The translations under genes and the position numbers were made by a program. Positions 24,921 through 34,096 of a DNA stretch of 64,000 nucleotides are shown here, one piece after another. This stretch comes from Vreelandella andesensis (lineage in GTDB: Bacteria > Pseudomonadota > Gammaproteobacteria > Pseudomonadales > Halomonadaceae). Positions within the stretch are counted from its first letter, which is position 1. Each line of letters starts with the position of its first letter. Under the pieces are notes generated by a model that ran no database searches, was not told the DNA's origin, and saw nothing but the letters and a program-made list of their open reading frames with translations. The stretch covers positions 62,001-126,000 of the forward strand of contig NZ_RZHG01000007.1 in NCBI RefSeq assembly GCF_003989795.1, read 5' to 3'.

Positions 24921-26348
24921 ATGAGTGATACCAAGTTCGCCCAACAGGGTATGTCTTTTCGCGAAAGCGTCGAGCACATGGTGGATCACGCTATCGACAT
25001 CATGGAGCTGGAAGAGGGAATTGGAAATGCGCTGAAGGTATGTCAGAGCGTGGTGCAGGTATCGTTTCCGATTGATATCGAAGGCAAAATTGAAATGTTT
25101 ACTGGCTGGCGGGCCACCCATAGCGATCACCGCCTGCCCTCAAAAGGCGGCATTCGGTTTGCAATGATGGTCGATCAGGACGAAGTCGAGGCGCTGGCAG
25201 CGCTGATGACCTATAAGTGTGCGATTGTCGACGTGCCGTTTGGTGGTTCCAAAGGCGGTTTGGTCATTGATCCGCGCAAGTACACTGCCAAACAACTGGA
25301 AGCCATTACGCGGCGTTTCGCCCGTGAGCTGATCAACAAGGGGTATCTAAGCCCTGCCACTAACGTTCCTGCTCCCGATATGGGCACCGGGCCACGAGAA
25401 ATGGGCTGGATGGTTGATACTTACCGCCAAATGTTCCCGAATGACATCAACTACATGGGTGCGTTAACCGGTAAACCAGTCGAACATGGTGGTGTGCGGG
25501 GGCGTAACGAGGCGACCGGGCGCGGGGTGCAGTATGCATTGCGCGAACTCTTCCGTCATCCCGAAGAAATCAAACGTTGTGGTTTGTCTGGCAGCTTATC
25601 TGGTAAACGCGTTGTGGTGCAGGGGTTAGGAAATGTGGGCTATCACGCTGCGCACTTCTTGCAGACCGAAGATGGCTGTCTGATTACCGCTATTATTGAA
25701 CGCGACGGTGCTTTGATCAACGAGGATGGCCTGGATGTCCAGTCGGTACGTGAGTACATCACCGAGACCGGTGGAGTGAAAGGGTACCCGCATGCCGAGT
25801 ACCGGGAAGATGGTAGTAAGGTATTAGCGTTCGCTTGCGATATTCTTATTCCGGCGGCGTTGGAAGGCGTTATCACCACAGAAAATGCACCTCGTATTCA
25901 AGCGCCGCTTATTGCTGAAGCGGCTAACGGCCCGATTACTTTTGAGGCAGATAAAATTCTTCGAGAGCGGGGTGTCGAGATTCTCCCCGATGCTTACTGC
26001 AACGCCGGTGGCGTGGTGGTTTCTTATTTCGAGTGGATTCGTAACTTGAATCACGTTCGCTTTGGAAGGCTCGATAAACGCTTTCATGAAGCACGCGGTC
26101 AGCACATCATTCAGGCGATTGAAGAGTCAACTGGGCACAAGGTGCCAGATCATTTGGCCGATGAGCTGGCGCGCGGCGCCGACGAGTTTGATCTGGTACG
26201 TTCTGGTTTGGACGACACCATGCGTTTGGCGCTGCAAGAGATTATTCGCACGCGTAATGAAAACCCCAAAGTTAACGACTACCGCATGGCGGCCTATGTG
26301 ATTGCCATCGAGAAAGTAGCCCGTCACTACCGCGATATCGGGGTTTAA
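24921..26348 (+). CDS. Glutamate dehydrogenase (Glu/Leu/Phe/Val dehydrogenase family)
   Basis: A 475-residue hexameric-type glutamate dehydrogenase interconverting glutamate and 2-oxoglutarate plus ammonia. The substrate Lys motif is SKGGIRF (about residue 74) and the catalytic one KCAIVDVPFGGSKGG (about 96-110); PAPDMGTG and the nucleotide motif VVQGLGNVGYHAA follow. Its form resembles the archaeal/bacterial small GDHs that prefer NAD, but cofactor choice cannot be proven here. An upstream region of 230 bases (24689-24920) holds no gene and should carry its promoter. Confidence 0.92.
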   Translation: MSDTKFAQQGMSFRESVEHMVDHAIDIMELEEGIGNALKVCQSVVQVSFPIDIEGKIEMFTGWRATHSDHRLPSKGGIRFAMMVDQDEVEALAALMTYKCAIVDVPFGGSKGGLVIDPRKYTAKQLEAITRRFARELINKGYLSPATNVPAPDMGTGPREMGWMVDTYRQMFPNDINYMGALTGKPVEHGGVRGRNEATGRGVQYALRELFRHPEEIKRCGLSGSLSGKRVVVQGLGNVGYHAAHFLQTEDGCLITAIIERDGALINEDGLDVQSVREYITETGGVKGYPHAEYREDGSKVLAFACDILIPAALEGVITTENAPRIQAPLIAEAANGPITFEADKILRERGVEILPDAYCNAGGVVVSYFEWIRNLNHVRFGRLDKRFHEARGQHIIQAIEESTGHKVPDHLADELARGADEFDLVRSGLDDTMRLALQEIIRTRNENPKVNDYRMAAYVIAIEKVARHYRDIGV

Positions 26349-26393
26349 TAAGCCTTTGCTGTTGCTATCGCATCTGTAAAGCAGCAATGCGTC

Positions 26394-26425
26394 GCCAACC
26401 CTCTAGTTTGGTCATGAGGGTTGGC
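26394..26425. terminator. Hairpin between convergent gdh and LysR genes
   Basis: Arms GCCAACCCTC and GAGGGTTGGC pair over ten bases around a 12-base loop. There is no T run on either side; it ends at the stop of the minus-strand LysR gene. Probably a weak bidirectional terminator. Confidence 0.5.
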
Positions 26426-27322
26426 CTAGCGCTTCAGCGATATCCTCCCTGCCAACTGTGTCAATAAATAGCCATACATCGCATCAGCAGCAGGTGAAAG
26501 GCTTTGTCTCGCTCGTCGTAATAAGCCAATCCGGCGTTCCAAGCGCGGGGTGGCGAGGGGGATAAAGCGCAGCCTCTGATGCTCTTCCTGAAATGCTAAC
26601 CGGGGCAGGGTAGTCACACCGATGCCAGCTTCCAGCATGGCAGTCAGCGAAATCATGTTAGAAATATACAGTGTGCTATGGGTTAACAACTCTGCGGCTG
26701 GCGACCCTTCAAGCAGGCGCGAGGTGCCGTTACGAATAAGTGTATACGGCTTTAATGCACGCCAATGCAGAGCATTTTGCTGGGCCAAAGGGTGGTCATC
26801 ACGGCATACCACGCCAATATCATCGTGCAATAGCGCATCGAAACGTAGGGTGTCATCGGGTAGCCATAAGCTGGTGATGCCGAGCTCTACCTCGCCTTTT
26901 AACACCATCTCATTGACCCGCTCGGAGTGACCGTCCTGCAGGCTGATATCAATGCCAGGATAGGCCTCCAGAAATCCGGCTAACAGCGCGGGCATTAGCC
27001 GGCTGGCGACCGACGGTACCGCGGCAATATCTACACGCCCACGCTGCTGACGAGCAATCGCTAGCGCATCGCGACACACCCGGTCGTGATGGGCGACTAA
27101 TTCGCGAAAGCGTGGTTCGCACCAGCGGCCAAAGGGCGTTAACAGGGCTTTGCCGCCGCCTTTCTCAAAGAGCGGTTGACCAAGGCGCTCTTCCAGGTCG
27201 CGCACAGCCATAGAAACAGCTGGCTGGCTACGGTGTAACTGTTTGGCGGCGGCGTGAAAGCCGCCCGAATCAAGGATAGCGAGCACATAGCGTAAAGGTG
27301 CCAGTTTCAGTTCGGGGAGCAT
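26426..27322 (-). CDS. LysR-type regulator of the divergent betaine/amino acid operon
   Basis: A 298-residue LysR regulator: N-terminal helix-turn-helix (GGFHAAAKQLHRSQPAVSMA), then an effector-binding domain (about residues 90-295). It reads away from the operon starting at 27415, with a shared 92-base gap, the standard layout for a LysR activator of the neighbouring catabolic genes. The effector is probably the operon's substrate or an intermediate. This is inference from position. Base composition is closer to the operon than to the gdh side. Confidence 0.85.
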   Translation of the reverse strand: MLPELKLAPLRYVLAILDSGGFHAAAKQLHRSQPAVSMAVRDLEERLGQPLFEKGGGKALLTPFGRWCEPRFRELVAHHDRVCRDALAIARQQRGRVDIAAVPSVASRLMPALLAGFLEAYPGIDISLQDGHSERVNEMVLKGEVELGITSLWLPDDTLRFDALLHDDIGVVCRDDHPLAQQNALHWRALKPYTLIRNGTSRLLEGSPAAELLTHSTLYISNMISLTAMLEAGIGVTTLPRLAFQEEHQRLRFIPLATPRLERRIGLLRRARQSLSPAADAMYGYLLTQLAGRISLKR

Positions 27323-27414
27323 GGTAAGTTTTTCTGATCATTTTATCTGAATTATTGATTACCCTTATCTTCCCGCCTTCTTTAGCATGTCGTCAACATT
27401 TAAAGGAGCGCGTT

Positions 27415-28854
27415 ATGTCATCAGTCCATGCACTTTATATCAACGGCCAATGGGTCGACGGCGATAGCCATATCACCAATAACAATCCTTCAGACCTGAC
27501 CGATGTGATTGGCGATTATGCTCAAGCCAGCCCGGCTCAGGTAGAAGATGCCATCAAGGCGGCACGCAACGGCCAGAAAGAATGGGCGAAAAGTGGCCTG
27601 GAACAGCGCTATGGCATCCTGATGGCGATTGGCGACGAGCTGATGGCCCGCAAGGAAGAGCTGGGCCGTCTGTTATCCCGCGAGGAAGGCAAGCCGCTGG
27701 CGGAAGGCATGGGGGAAGTGGGGCGTTCGGCGCAATTCTTCCATTACTATGCCGCCGAAGTGCTGCGCCAGATTGATGAGCGGGTCGATTCCGTGCGCCC
27801 TGGCGTGGAAGTCGATACCCGCCGTGAGCCGGTGGGCGTCGTCGGCATCATCAGCCCCTGGAATTTCCCCATGGCGACCGCGGTCTGGAAAATCGCTCCA
27901 GCGCTGGCCTTTGGTAACGCGGTGATTTTCAAACCCGCCAACCTGGTACCGGCGAGTGCCTGGGCGCTGACCGAGATCATCAGCCGTCAGGCACTGCCTG
28001 CGGGTACCTTCAACCTGCTGATGGGCAGCGGCGGTAGCGTCGGTGAAGCGCTGATCACAAGCCCCGCCATTAACGCACTGACCTTTACCGGCTCGTTGGA
28101 AGTCGGCCGCCGCGTGGCCGCTGCCACCGCCGGTAATCTGGTCAAGTGCCAGCTGGAAATGGGCTCCAAGAACGCTCTAATCGTGGCAGAAGATGCCGAT
28201 CTTGACTTGGCCGTGGAGGCTGCCTTCAACGGCGCTTATTCTGGCACCGGGCAGAAATGCACCGCGTCTTCGCGCCTGATCGTACATGCCGCCGTGCATG
28301 ACGCCTTTGTCGAAAAACTGACGGCGCGGTTGGCGAAAGCCAAGGTCGGCCCGGCGCTGGAAGAAGGCGTGCAGATCGGTCCCGTGGCAGATGCCCGCCA
28401 GCTGGATTCCAACCTGAGCTGGATTGAGCGTGGCCAGGCCGACGGCGCGACACTGGCCTTCGGTGGCGAGCGGGTCGAGTGTGCCAGTGAAGGTTACTTC
28501 ATGGCCCCAGCGCTGCTTGTCGATACCACCAACGACATGGCGATCAACCGTGAAGAAGTGTTCGGCCCGATTGCCTGTGTGATCAAGGTAGCGGACATGG
28601 ACGAAGCGATTGCCATGCTCAACGACACTAACTTCGGTTTGACCGCTGGCATCATTACCGACTCCCTGGCGCTGGCCAACCGTTTTAAGGCAGAAGCCGA
28701 GACCGGTTGTGTGATGGTCAACCTGCCCACCGCTGGCACCGACTATCACGTGCCCTTTGGTGGCCGCAAAGACTCAAGCTTCGGCCCGCGTGAACAAGGG
28801 CGCTATGCGCGTGAGTTCTACACCGTGGTCAAGACCTGCTACGTCAAAGCCTAA
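27415..28854 (+). CDS. Aldehyde dehydrogenase, 2-oxoglutarate-semialdehyde dehydrogenase type
   Basis: A 479-residue NAD(P)-dependent aldehyde dehydrogenase begun at the ATG at 27415 behind AAAGGAG. Catalytic residues are in LEMGSKNALIV (Glu, about 251) and SGTGQKCTASSRLIV (Cys, about 285). The C-terminal block GTDYHVPFGGRKDSSFGPREQ... resembles 2,5-dioxopentanoate (alpha-ketoglutaric semialdehyde) dehydrogenases, which end hydroxyproline and sugar-acid routes at 2-oxoglutarate. A succinate or glutarate semialdehyde substrate is possible. First gene of a six-gene operon with a BCCT carrier, so it likely performs the last oxidation step. Confidence 0.85.
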   Translation: MSSVHALYINGQWVDGDSHITNNNPSDLTDVIGDYAQASPAQVEDAIKAARNGQKEWAKSGLEQRYGILMAIGDELMARKEELGRLLSREEGKPLAEGMGEVGRSAQFFHYYAAEVLRQIDERVDSVRPGVEVDTRREPVGVVGIISPWNFPMATAVWKIAPALAFGNAVIFKPANLVPASAWALTEIISRQALPAGTFNLLMGSGGSVGEALITSPAINALTFTGSLEVGRRVAAATAGNLVKCQLEMGSKNALIVAEDADLDLAVEAAFNGAYSGTGQKCTASSRLIVHAAVHDAFVEKLTARLAKAKVGPALEEGVQIGPVADARQLDSNLSWIERGQADGATLAFGGERVECASEGYFMAPALLVDTTNDMAINREEVFGPIACVIKVADMDEAIAMLNDTNFGLTAGIITDSLALANRFKAEAETGCVMVNLPTAGTDYHVPFGGRKDSSFGPREQGRYAREFYTVVKTCYVKA

Positions 28855-28864
28855 GGAGCGGCGC

Positions 28865-29854
28865 ATGTCCAAACAGATGCTGACCGTGGATGGGTTGCAG
28901 TACTCCAACTGGTCCCGGGAAATTTTTGAACAGATGCGCGAGGGCGGTGTGGACGCCGTCCACGCCACCCTGGTCTACCATGAAACTCTGCGGGAGACCC
29001 TGACACGCATCGGGGAATGGAACCGCCGTTTCGAAGCCCACAGCGACCTGATTATGCCGGTGCAAGCGCCAGGCGATATTCAGCGCGCTCGTGATGCAGG
29101 CAAGGTGGGTATCTTTTTCGGTGCCCAGAACTGCTCGCCGATTGAAGACGATATCGACATGGTTGCCGTGCTGCGCCAGTTGGGCTTGCTGATTATGCAG
29201 CTCACCTATAACAACCAGAGCCTGCTGGCCTGTGGATGTTATGAAAGCGAAGACAGCGGGATTACCCGTTTTGGTCGCCAGGTGATTCGCGAGATGAATC
29301 GGGTCGGCATGGTGATCGATATGTCTCACAGCAGCGAGCGCTCGACCCTGGAAGCCATCGAGATTTCTGAGCGTCCGGTGATCATTTCTCATGCCAACCC
29401 CAGCTTTTTCCAAGACGCCAAGCGTAACAAGTCCGACAAGGTGCTCAAGGCGATTGCTGAAAATGATGGCCTGCTGGGCTTTTCCGCCTATCCGTTCCAC
29501 TTGAAAAACGGCCCTGACTGCACCCTGGAAGACTACTGCGACATGATCGCCCGCACGGTCGACATGATGGGCATTGAGCACGTCGGGCTGGGCACGGACC
29601 TATGTCAGAACCAGCCAACCTCGGTGCTGGAATGGATGCGCAATGGCCGCTGGTCAAAAGAGATGGATTACGGCGAAGGCAGCGCCAATAACGCGGGCTG
29701 GCCAAAACCGCTGGCGTGGCTGCGCGATAGCCGCGACTTTCCCAATCTGATTGAGGGGTTACGTGCTAAAGGATTCGCCGAGCAGGAAGTCGCCCGCATC
29801 ATGGGGCGCAACTGGGTCGAATTGCTGGAGCGCTCCACGACGCCTTTGCGTTGA
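28865..29854 (+). CDS. M19-family (membrane dipeptidase-like) hydrolase with altered metal site
   Basis: A 329-residue TIM-barrel protein of the renal dipeptidase (M19) family, ATG at 28865 after AAGGAGCGGCGC. Recognisable blocks are VIDMSHSSERSTLEA, VIISHANPS and GIEHVGLGTDL with MGRNWVELL at the end. The usual first metal motif DGHND near the N-terminus is replaced by VDGLQYSNW, so both His and Asp ligands of the first pair are missing. The protein encoded beside the P. aeruginosa dimethylglycine demethylase genes (PA5396 as I recall it) shows the same loss. True peptidase activity is doubtful; a role in betaine-derived metabolism is more likely. Confidence 0.78.
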   Translation: MSKQMLTVDGLQYSNWSREIFEQMREGGVDAVHATLVYHETLRETLTRIGEWNRRFEAHSDLIMPVQAPGDIQRARDAGKVGIFFGAQNCSPIEDDIDMVAVLRQLGLLIMQLTYNNQSLLACGCYESEDSGITRFGRQVIREMNRVGMVIDMSHSSERSTLEAIEISERPVIISHANPSFFQDAKRNKSDKVLKAIAENDGLLGFSAYPFHLKNGPDCTLEDYCDMIARTVDMMGIEHVGLGTDLCQNQPTSVLEWMRNGRWSKEMDYGEGSANNAGWPKPLAWLRDSRDFPNLIEGLRAKGFAEQEVARIMGRNWVELLERSTTPLR

Positions 29855-29920
29855 TTAACACTAAAAACGCCAGTCACTTTCAAAACGATCCACTAACAAT
29901 AATCAATAATGAGGTTTTCC

Positions 29921-31510
29921 ATGGACTCTTCCCCTAACACGTCCCAAAACAAGGACAAAGCCTCCGGGCTTGGCAAGTTCGGCGACCCGGTCGTACTCGC
30001 GCTGAGTGGCGGTTTTGTGGTTCTTTTTGTATTGCTCTCACTGATCAATATGGAAGGCGTGGCCAGTGTCATTTCCACCGGGTTCGCCTGGACGGCCGCC
30101 GTGCTGGGGTCGTATTTTCAGCTGTTTTTGCTGCTAACCTTCTTTATTGCGATTGGTCTGGCGATTTCGCCAGCGGCTAGCGCCAAGATAGGAGGCCTGG
30201 ACAAGCCGGAGCTGAGTACCTTCAAGTGGCTGTCCATCATCATGTGTACCTTGCTGGCCGGTGGTGGTGTGTTCTTTGCTGCCGGTGAGCCGGTCTATCA
30301 CTTTGTGGTGACACCGCCTTCATTTGATACTGAAGCCGGTACCGTGGAAGCCATTGCTGGTGCGTTGGCGCAATCTTTTATGCACTGGGGCTTTCTGGCC
30401 TGGGCGGTACTTGGCTCGCTGACAGCCATTGTGCTGGCCTACTGGCATTATGAGCGTGGCCTGCCGCTGCAGCCGCGCACGCTGCTCACCCCGGTGCTGG
30501 GCGAGCGTTTGATGCGTGGTTGGCTGGGCGGCGTGGTGGATGCCTGCTGCGTGATTGCCGTGGTAGCGGGCACCGTTGGCCCGATTGGTTTTCTGGCCAC
30601 TCAGGTCAGCTTTGGTCTGCATGAACTGTTTGGTATCAGCGAAGGTTATACGACTCAGCTGGTGATTCTGCTTGTACTGGGGGCGGTCTATGTGACCTCG
30701 GCGGCTACCGGTATTCATAAAGGTATTCAGATCCTCAGCCGCTTCAATGTCTTTCTAGCGTTGGCGATTGCGGCGGTGATCTTCGTCTTCGGACCAACGT
30801 TGTTCTTCACTAATGCTTACCTGCAAGGCTTTGGCGAGTACATCACCTCGTTCTTCGCCATGGCCACCGTGACCTCGGAAACCGCGCCGGGCTGGTGGAT
30901 GCAGTGGTGGACGGTGTTCTTCTTTGCCTGGTTTATCGGTTATGGCCCACTGATGGCGATTTTCGTGGCACGTATTTCCCGTGGCCGCACGATTCGCGAG
31001 ATGATTCTGGCGGTTGCGGTCATGGCGCCGATTGCCACCACCGTATGGTTTACCCTGCTTGGCGGGTCCGGCATCTATTACCAGATGAGCGGCGCCATTG
31101 ATCTGGCAGAAGCGCTGAATAACTTCCAGTTTGATGTCGCGACTCTGACGGTGGCTCAGGCGCTGCCGGGCGGCGTCTTTATGGCCCTGGCGATCCTGGT
31201 GTTGACCACTATCTTCGTGGCGACCACGGGTGACTCCATGAGCTATGCAATTGCCGTGGTATGTACCGGCCACGATGAACCGCATACCGCTGTGCGGATT
31301 TTCTGGGGTATCACCATGGCGCTGATGGCAGCCATTCTGCTTTACATGGGGTCCGGGCAGATTGGTGTGTTGCAGCAGTTTATCGTGATCACTGCCATTC
31401 CTGTCTCCCTGGTGTTGTTGCCATCGCTGTGGCTAGGGCCAAAAGCGGCGTATGCGATGGCTCGCGAACAGGGGCTGACAACGCGTAAGAAGGTCATTGT
31501 TCATGAATAA
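29921..31510 (+). CDS. BCCT-family betaine/carnitine/choline-type transporter
   Basis: A 529-residue inner-membrane carrier with about twelve hydrophobic segments, begun at the ATG at 29921 (TGAGG upstream). BCCT marks are AGGGVFFAAGEPVYHF, MHWGFLAWAVLG and the family segment WWMQWWTVFFFAWFIGYGP followed by IFVARISRGRTIRE. BCCT proteins import quaternary ammonium solutes by sodium or proton symport or exchange. There is no long C-terminal osmosensing domain as in BetP, and it sits inside a catabolic operon, so a nutrient-uptake role is likelier than osmoprotection. The next gene overlaps its stop codon. Confidence 0.9.
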   Translation: MDSSPNTSQNKDKASGLGKFGDPVVLALSGGFVVLFVLLSLINMEGVASVISTGFAWTAAVLGSYFQLFLLLTFFIAIGLAISPAASAKIGGLDKPELSTFKWLSIIMCTLLAGGGVFFAAGEPVYHFVVTPPSFDTEAGTVEAIAGALAQSFMHWGFLAWAVLGSLTAIVLAYWHYERGLPLQPRTLLTPVLGERLMRGWLGGVVDACCVIAVVAGTVGPIGFLATQVSFGLHELFGISEGYTTQLVILLVLGAVYVTSAATGIHKGIQILSRFNVFLALAIAAVIFVFGPTLFFTNAYLQGFGEYITSFFAMATVTSETAPGWWMQWWTVFFFAWFIGYGPLMAIFVARISRGRTIREMILAVAVMAPIATTVWFTLLGGSGIYYQMSGAIDLAEALNNFQFDVATLTVAQALPGGVFMALAILVLTTIFVATTGDSMSYAIAVVCTGHDEPHTAVRIFWGITMALMAAILLYMGSGQIGVLQQFIVITAIPVSLVLLPSLWLGPKAAYAMAREQGLTTRKKVIVHE

Positions 31511-33287
31511 CCGCGATTGGGCGCTGGCACCACTGGCGCCCCTGGCTCTGCGTCCCGCCGACGACGTTATGCAGCTGGAGCGTTTGGGCAGTTTGCACGC
31601 CTGTCGGTTGAGCTTTGTGCGTACGCTGATGCGTCAGATGGGGCGTCAGCGTTGGCAAGTCAGCCGGGAACGTTTTGATCTGGATGAAAACGGCTACGGT
31701 ACGGCCATTTACCGCCTGCAAACGCCTTATGGGCGCTATCACGGCGTCATGTTTGCCCAGGCGTTGGATGAGACGCGCCGTTCTGATCGGGTCATTGCCG
31801 ACGCCTGGGATGTCACCTTTGGCTTGGTGGAAGGTGACGTTGATGACAGCCTGCTGGAACAAATGGCGGCAAATGTCCCCCTGCAGGAGGCGGGGCGTCA
31901 GCATCCGCGCCTACTAGTGCTTTCGCGTGCCAACAAAAGCCTGCGTAACTTTGCTCACTTTGTAGAAGCGCTGGCCAACGGCCAGCAGCCAGACCCCAAG
32001 TGGCTAACCCGGGTGGGGTATCTGTATCGCACCACGGCGGTTTACGGCAACGGCAAATTCGGCATTGCCGACTTTGCCCGCCTGCATGAAAACCCGGATT
32101 TCCGTCGGCCTTTTTCGCCACAAATGGCAGGCGTTTACCTGCTGCGCCACTTCTCCATCGAACAAGTGGAGCATCTGGCGCGTAGCCAGGCACCGGAAAC
32201 CGCCTGTGAACTGGCCACCGAGCTGCGCCGCTATTTGGGCATCGGCAACTCCACTGGCCTGGGCATGGCGCCGTTTCTGATCCATCATCCGCAACTGATT
32301 GCCCAGTGGGTTCATCAGCGGGAAACAGCGCTGGCGCTGGCCAGGCGTCAGGCACCGACTAGCGAAGACCGCAAACGGCTGATTGCGTTGTTCCGGCGTG
32401 CCTTGCAGCATCTGGCTGAAACCGAGACCGAAGACGCCGAACAAAGCGAGCGCAATGCGGAGACCGTGGCCAGCCTGCCCGATGTGCTGGCCTGGCTGGA
32501 AAGTGCGCCGCTGGAAGAAGATCTCTGGGCCCAGCTGGTGGCCTGGAGCGAGCGGACGCTATCGCTGGAAGCGCAGGAATTGATCAATACCCTGCTAATT
32601 GAGTTGTACCCTGAACTGGCTGACCCGCTGGAAGAGCAGATGGGTGTTACAGAAAACCTCGATCTGACGCCAGACATGTCGCTGATTCATCTTCGCCAGT
32701 TGATAGAAACCCACTACAACTGGGCGCTGGAGCATGATTACACCAGTCGAGAAGGCAGTTACTGGTTCTGGTACCGTTCGGCAGAGAAAGAAGAGCCCCG
32801 CCTAGGCGTTCGCCATGAAGAGCCTGGCGCCGAGAAGGAAGTGCTGATTGCCATGGGACCAAGGGTGGCTCACAGCCACGCGGCAATCTGTGAGTTCCTT
32901 GAAGAAACGCCGCGTGCCAAAGTCGTGGATTTTCTGCTCGCCAAGCCCCGCCACAAAGAAATCATCCGCCGGGTACAGACGCTGGTAAGGGACACCTATG
33001 GCGATATTCACGCCAACCTCTGGCATCAGGATATGAAGCCCATGCACCTGCTGCGCACCAAACTGGCGTTTTTCGGAGCCAGCCGGTTTGACCCGAAATC
33101 TGATCGCTGGGTGCGTATTACGCTGTTTCAGGGCGCTCCTCTGGTAGAAGAACTTAACGCTGAGCCGGAAGATCTCAGCCACTTTGATGACTGGAGCTTT
33201 CCGCTGCAGCCGCAGCTTAAAAACGGCACCGTTGATCCTGCCGGGCTATCGCCCCATGCCGGTTCAGCGGAAATATCTGCAAATTAA
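31503..33287 (+). CDS. Large cytoplasmic protein of unknown family in the betaine-type operon
   Basis: A 594-residue protein whose ATG at 31503 overlaps the end of the BCCT gene by eight bases. I do not recognise it. No signal peptide or membrane segment is visible. It is rich in Leu, Glu, Arg and Trp, mostly helical, and its second half holds HYNWALEHDYTSREGSYWFW, MGPRVAHSHAAICEFLEETP and DIHANLWHQDMKPMHLLRTK, with many conserved-looking His and Trp residues that could bind a metal or ring substrate. The tight coupling on both sides says it belongs to the pathway. The catalytic idea is inference only. Confidence 0.6.
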   Translation: MNNRDWALAPLAPLALRPADDVMQLERLGSLHACRLSFVRTLMRQMGRQRWQVSRERFDLDENGYGTAIYRLQTPYGRYHGVMFAQALDETRRSDRVIADAWDVTFGLVEGDVDDSLLEQMAANVPLQEAGRQHPRLLVLSRANKSLRNFAHFVEALANGQQPDPKWLTRVGYLYRTTAVYGNGKFGIADFARLHENPDFRRPFSPQMAGVYLLRHFSIEQVEHLARSQAPETACELATELRRYLGIGNSTGLGMAPFLIHHPQLIAQWVHQRETALALARRQAPTSEDRKRLIALFRRALQHLAETETEDAEQSERNAETVASLPDVLAWLESAPLEEDLWAQLVAWSERTLSLEAQELINTLLIELYPELADPLEEQMGVTENLDLTPDMSLIHLRQLIETHYNWALEHDYTSREGSYWFWYRSAEKEEPRLGVRHEEPGAEKEVLIAMGPRVAHSHAAICEFLEETPRAKVVDFLLAKPRHKEIIRRVQTLVRDTYGDIHANLWHQDMKPMHLLRTKLAFFGASRFDPKSDRWVRITLFQGAPLVEELNAEPEDLSHFDDWSFPLQPQLKNGTVDPAGLSPHAGSAEISAN

Positions 33288-33307
33288 CCTGCTCGTGGAG
33301 AAAGGTT

Positions 33308-34075
33308 ATGAAAGTCTCCTTTAATGAGCTACAGGGGTTGTGCCGGAAAGCCTTTACCGGGATTGGTTTTGAAGACGGCGACGCGGCCGATGCCGCCGAC
33401 ATGGTGGCGTGGATGCAGTGCCACGGGTTTAACGCGATAGACCAGCTCAATCGCGGCCTGGATTTTCTGCTGGAAGAAGACCCCGAAGCGCTCCCCAAAG
33501 TAATTTATCAGGACGGCGATTTGGCAGTGCTGGATGGCCATGGTCAGAGTGTACTGCGTAGTATCAGCCTGGCGACGGAGCTGGGGTTTGCAAAGGCCCG
33601 CGCACGAGGGCTATCGGTGGTCAAGATTCGCCGCTGCCACAACCGTCAGCTGATCATGGGCTATCTGTCACGCCTGGCCGGGCGCGGTATCAACATTACC
33701 GCCTTCTGGCGGAATGCCCAGGAGCCACTAACCGAGCAGGTGGTGGGCTTTCGCGCGGGCCATCCCACGCCGGAAGTGCGCATTTATTCGGTTCGCGATG
33801 TGCCGGAAGAAAACGAACCTAACGACGGCATTACCCTGGTGATGGCCAACCACGTCGAACTCCTGCCTTCTCTAGGGGTAGACCATGACCTCAACCTGCT
33901 GGCGCGCCATTCGGAATCTGACCTGATGGCCTGCCGGGAACGCTCGCTGCAGGAAGGGATAGATGTCGACGATGCTATCTGGACACGCTTGAAAACCCTG
34001 GCGCATCGTATTCTGGTGGAGTCTTCCGAGGCTTCCCGAGGTGGTGCGGGCGCAGGCGTCAACGACAACGATTAA
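33308..34075 (+). CDS. DUF3726-type protein resembling a shortened Ldh2/ketimine reductase
   Basis: A 255-residue protein preceded by GGAGAAAGG. By eye it fits DUF3726, and parts look like the malate/L-lactate dehydrogenase-2 (Ldh2) family: an N-terminal helix region MVAWMQCHGFNAIDQLNRGL, then LDGHGQSVLRSISLATELG, AKARARGLSVVKIRRCHNRQ and LIMGYLSRLAGRGINITAFW, comparable to the GxGGxxA-A--KA---G---V-VRNSHH-G--GYY-----GLI----TN order. The catalytic His pair of Ldh2 is only partly kept (RRCHNR). Ldh2 relatives reduce cyclic ketimines such as delta-1-pyrroline-2-carboxylate; that activity is a suggestion. Confidence 0.6.
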   Translation: MKVSFNELQGLCRKAFTGIGFEDGDAADAADMVAWMQCHGFNAIDQLNRGLDFLLEEDPEALPKVIYQDGDLAVLDGHGQSVLRSISLATELGFAKARARGLSVVKIRRCHNRQLIMGYLSRLAGRGINITAFWRNAQEPLTEQVVGFRAGHPTPEVRIYSVRDVPEENEPNDGITLVMANHVELLPSLGVDHDLNLLARHSESDLMACRERSLQEGIDVDDAIWTRLKTLAHRILVESSEASRGGAGAGVNDND

Positions 34076-34096
34076 TGGATAAGTGAGAGCTCTACC

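Noticed and set aside
24758..24979. 73-codon minus-strand frame with a hydrophobic middle
   Set aside because: Overlaps the start of the glutamate dehydrogenase gene and its promoter region, with no family resemblance.
28177..28749. 190-codon minus-strand frame
   Set aside because: Antisense of the aldehyde dehydrogenase; long antisense frames are expected in this GC-richer segment.
31813..32355. 180-codon minus-strand frame
   Set aside because: Antisense of the 594-residue gene; composition (Pro, Arg, Trp rich) is typical of shadow frames.
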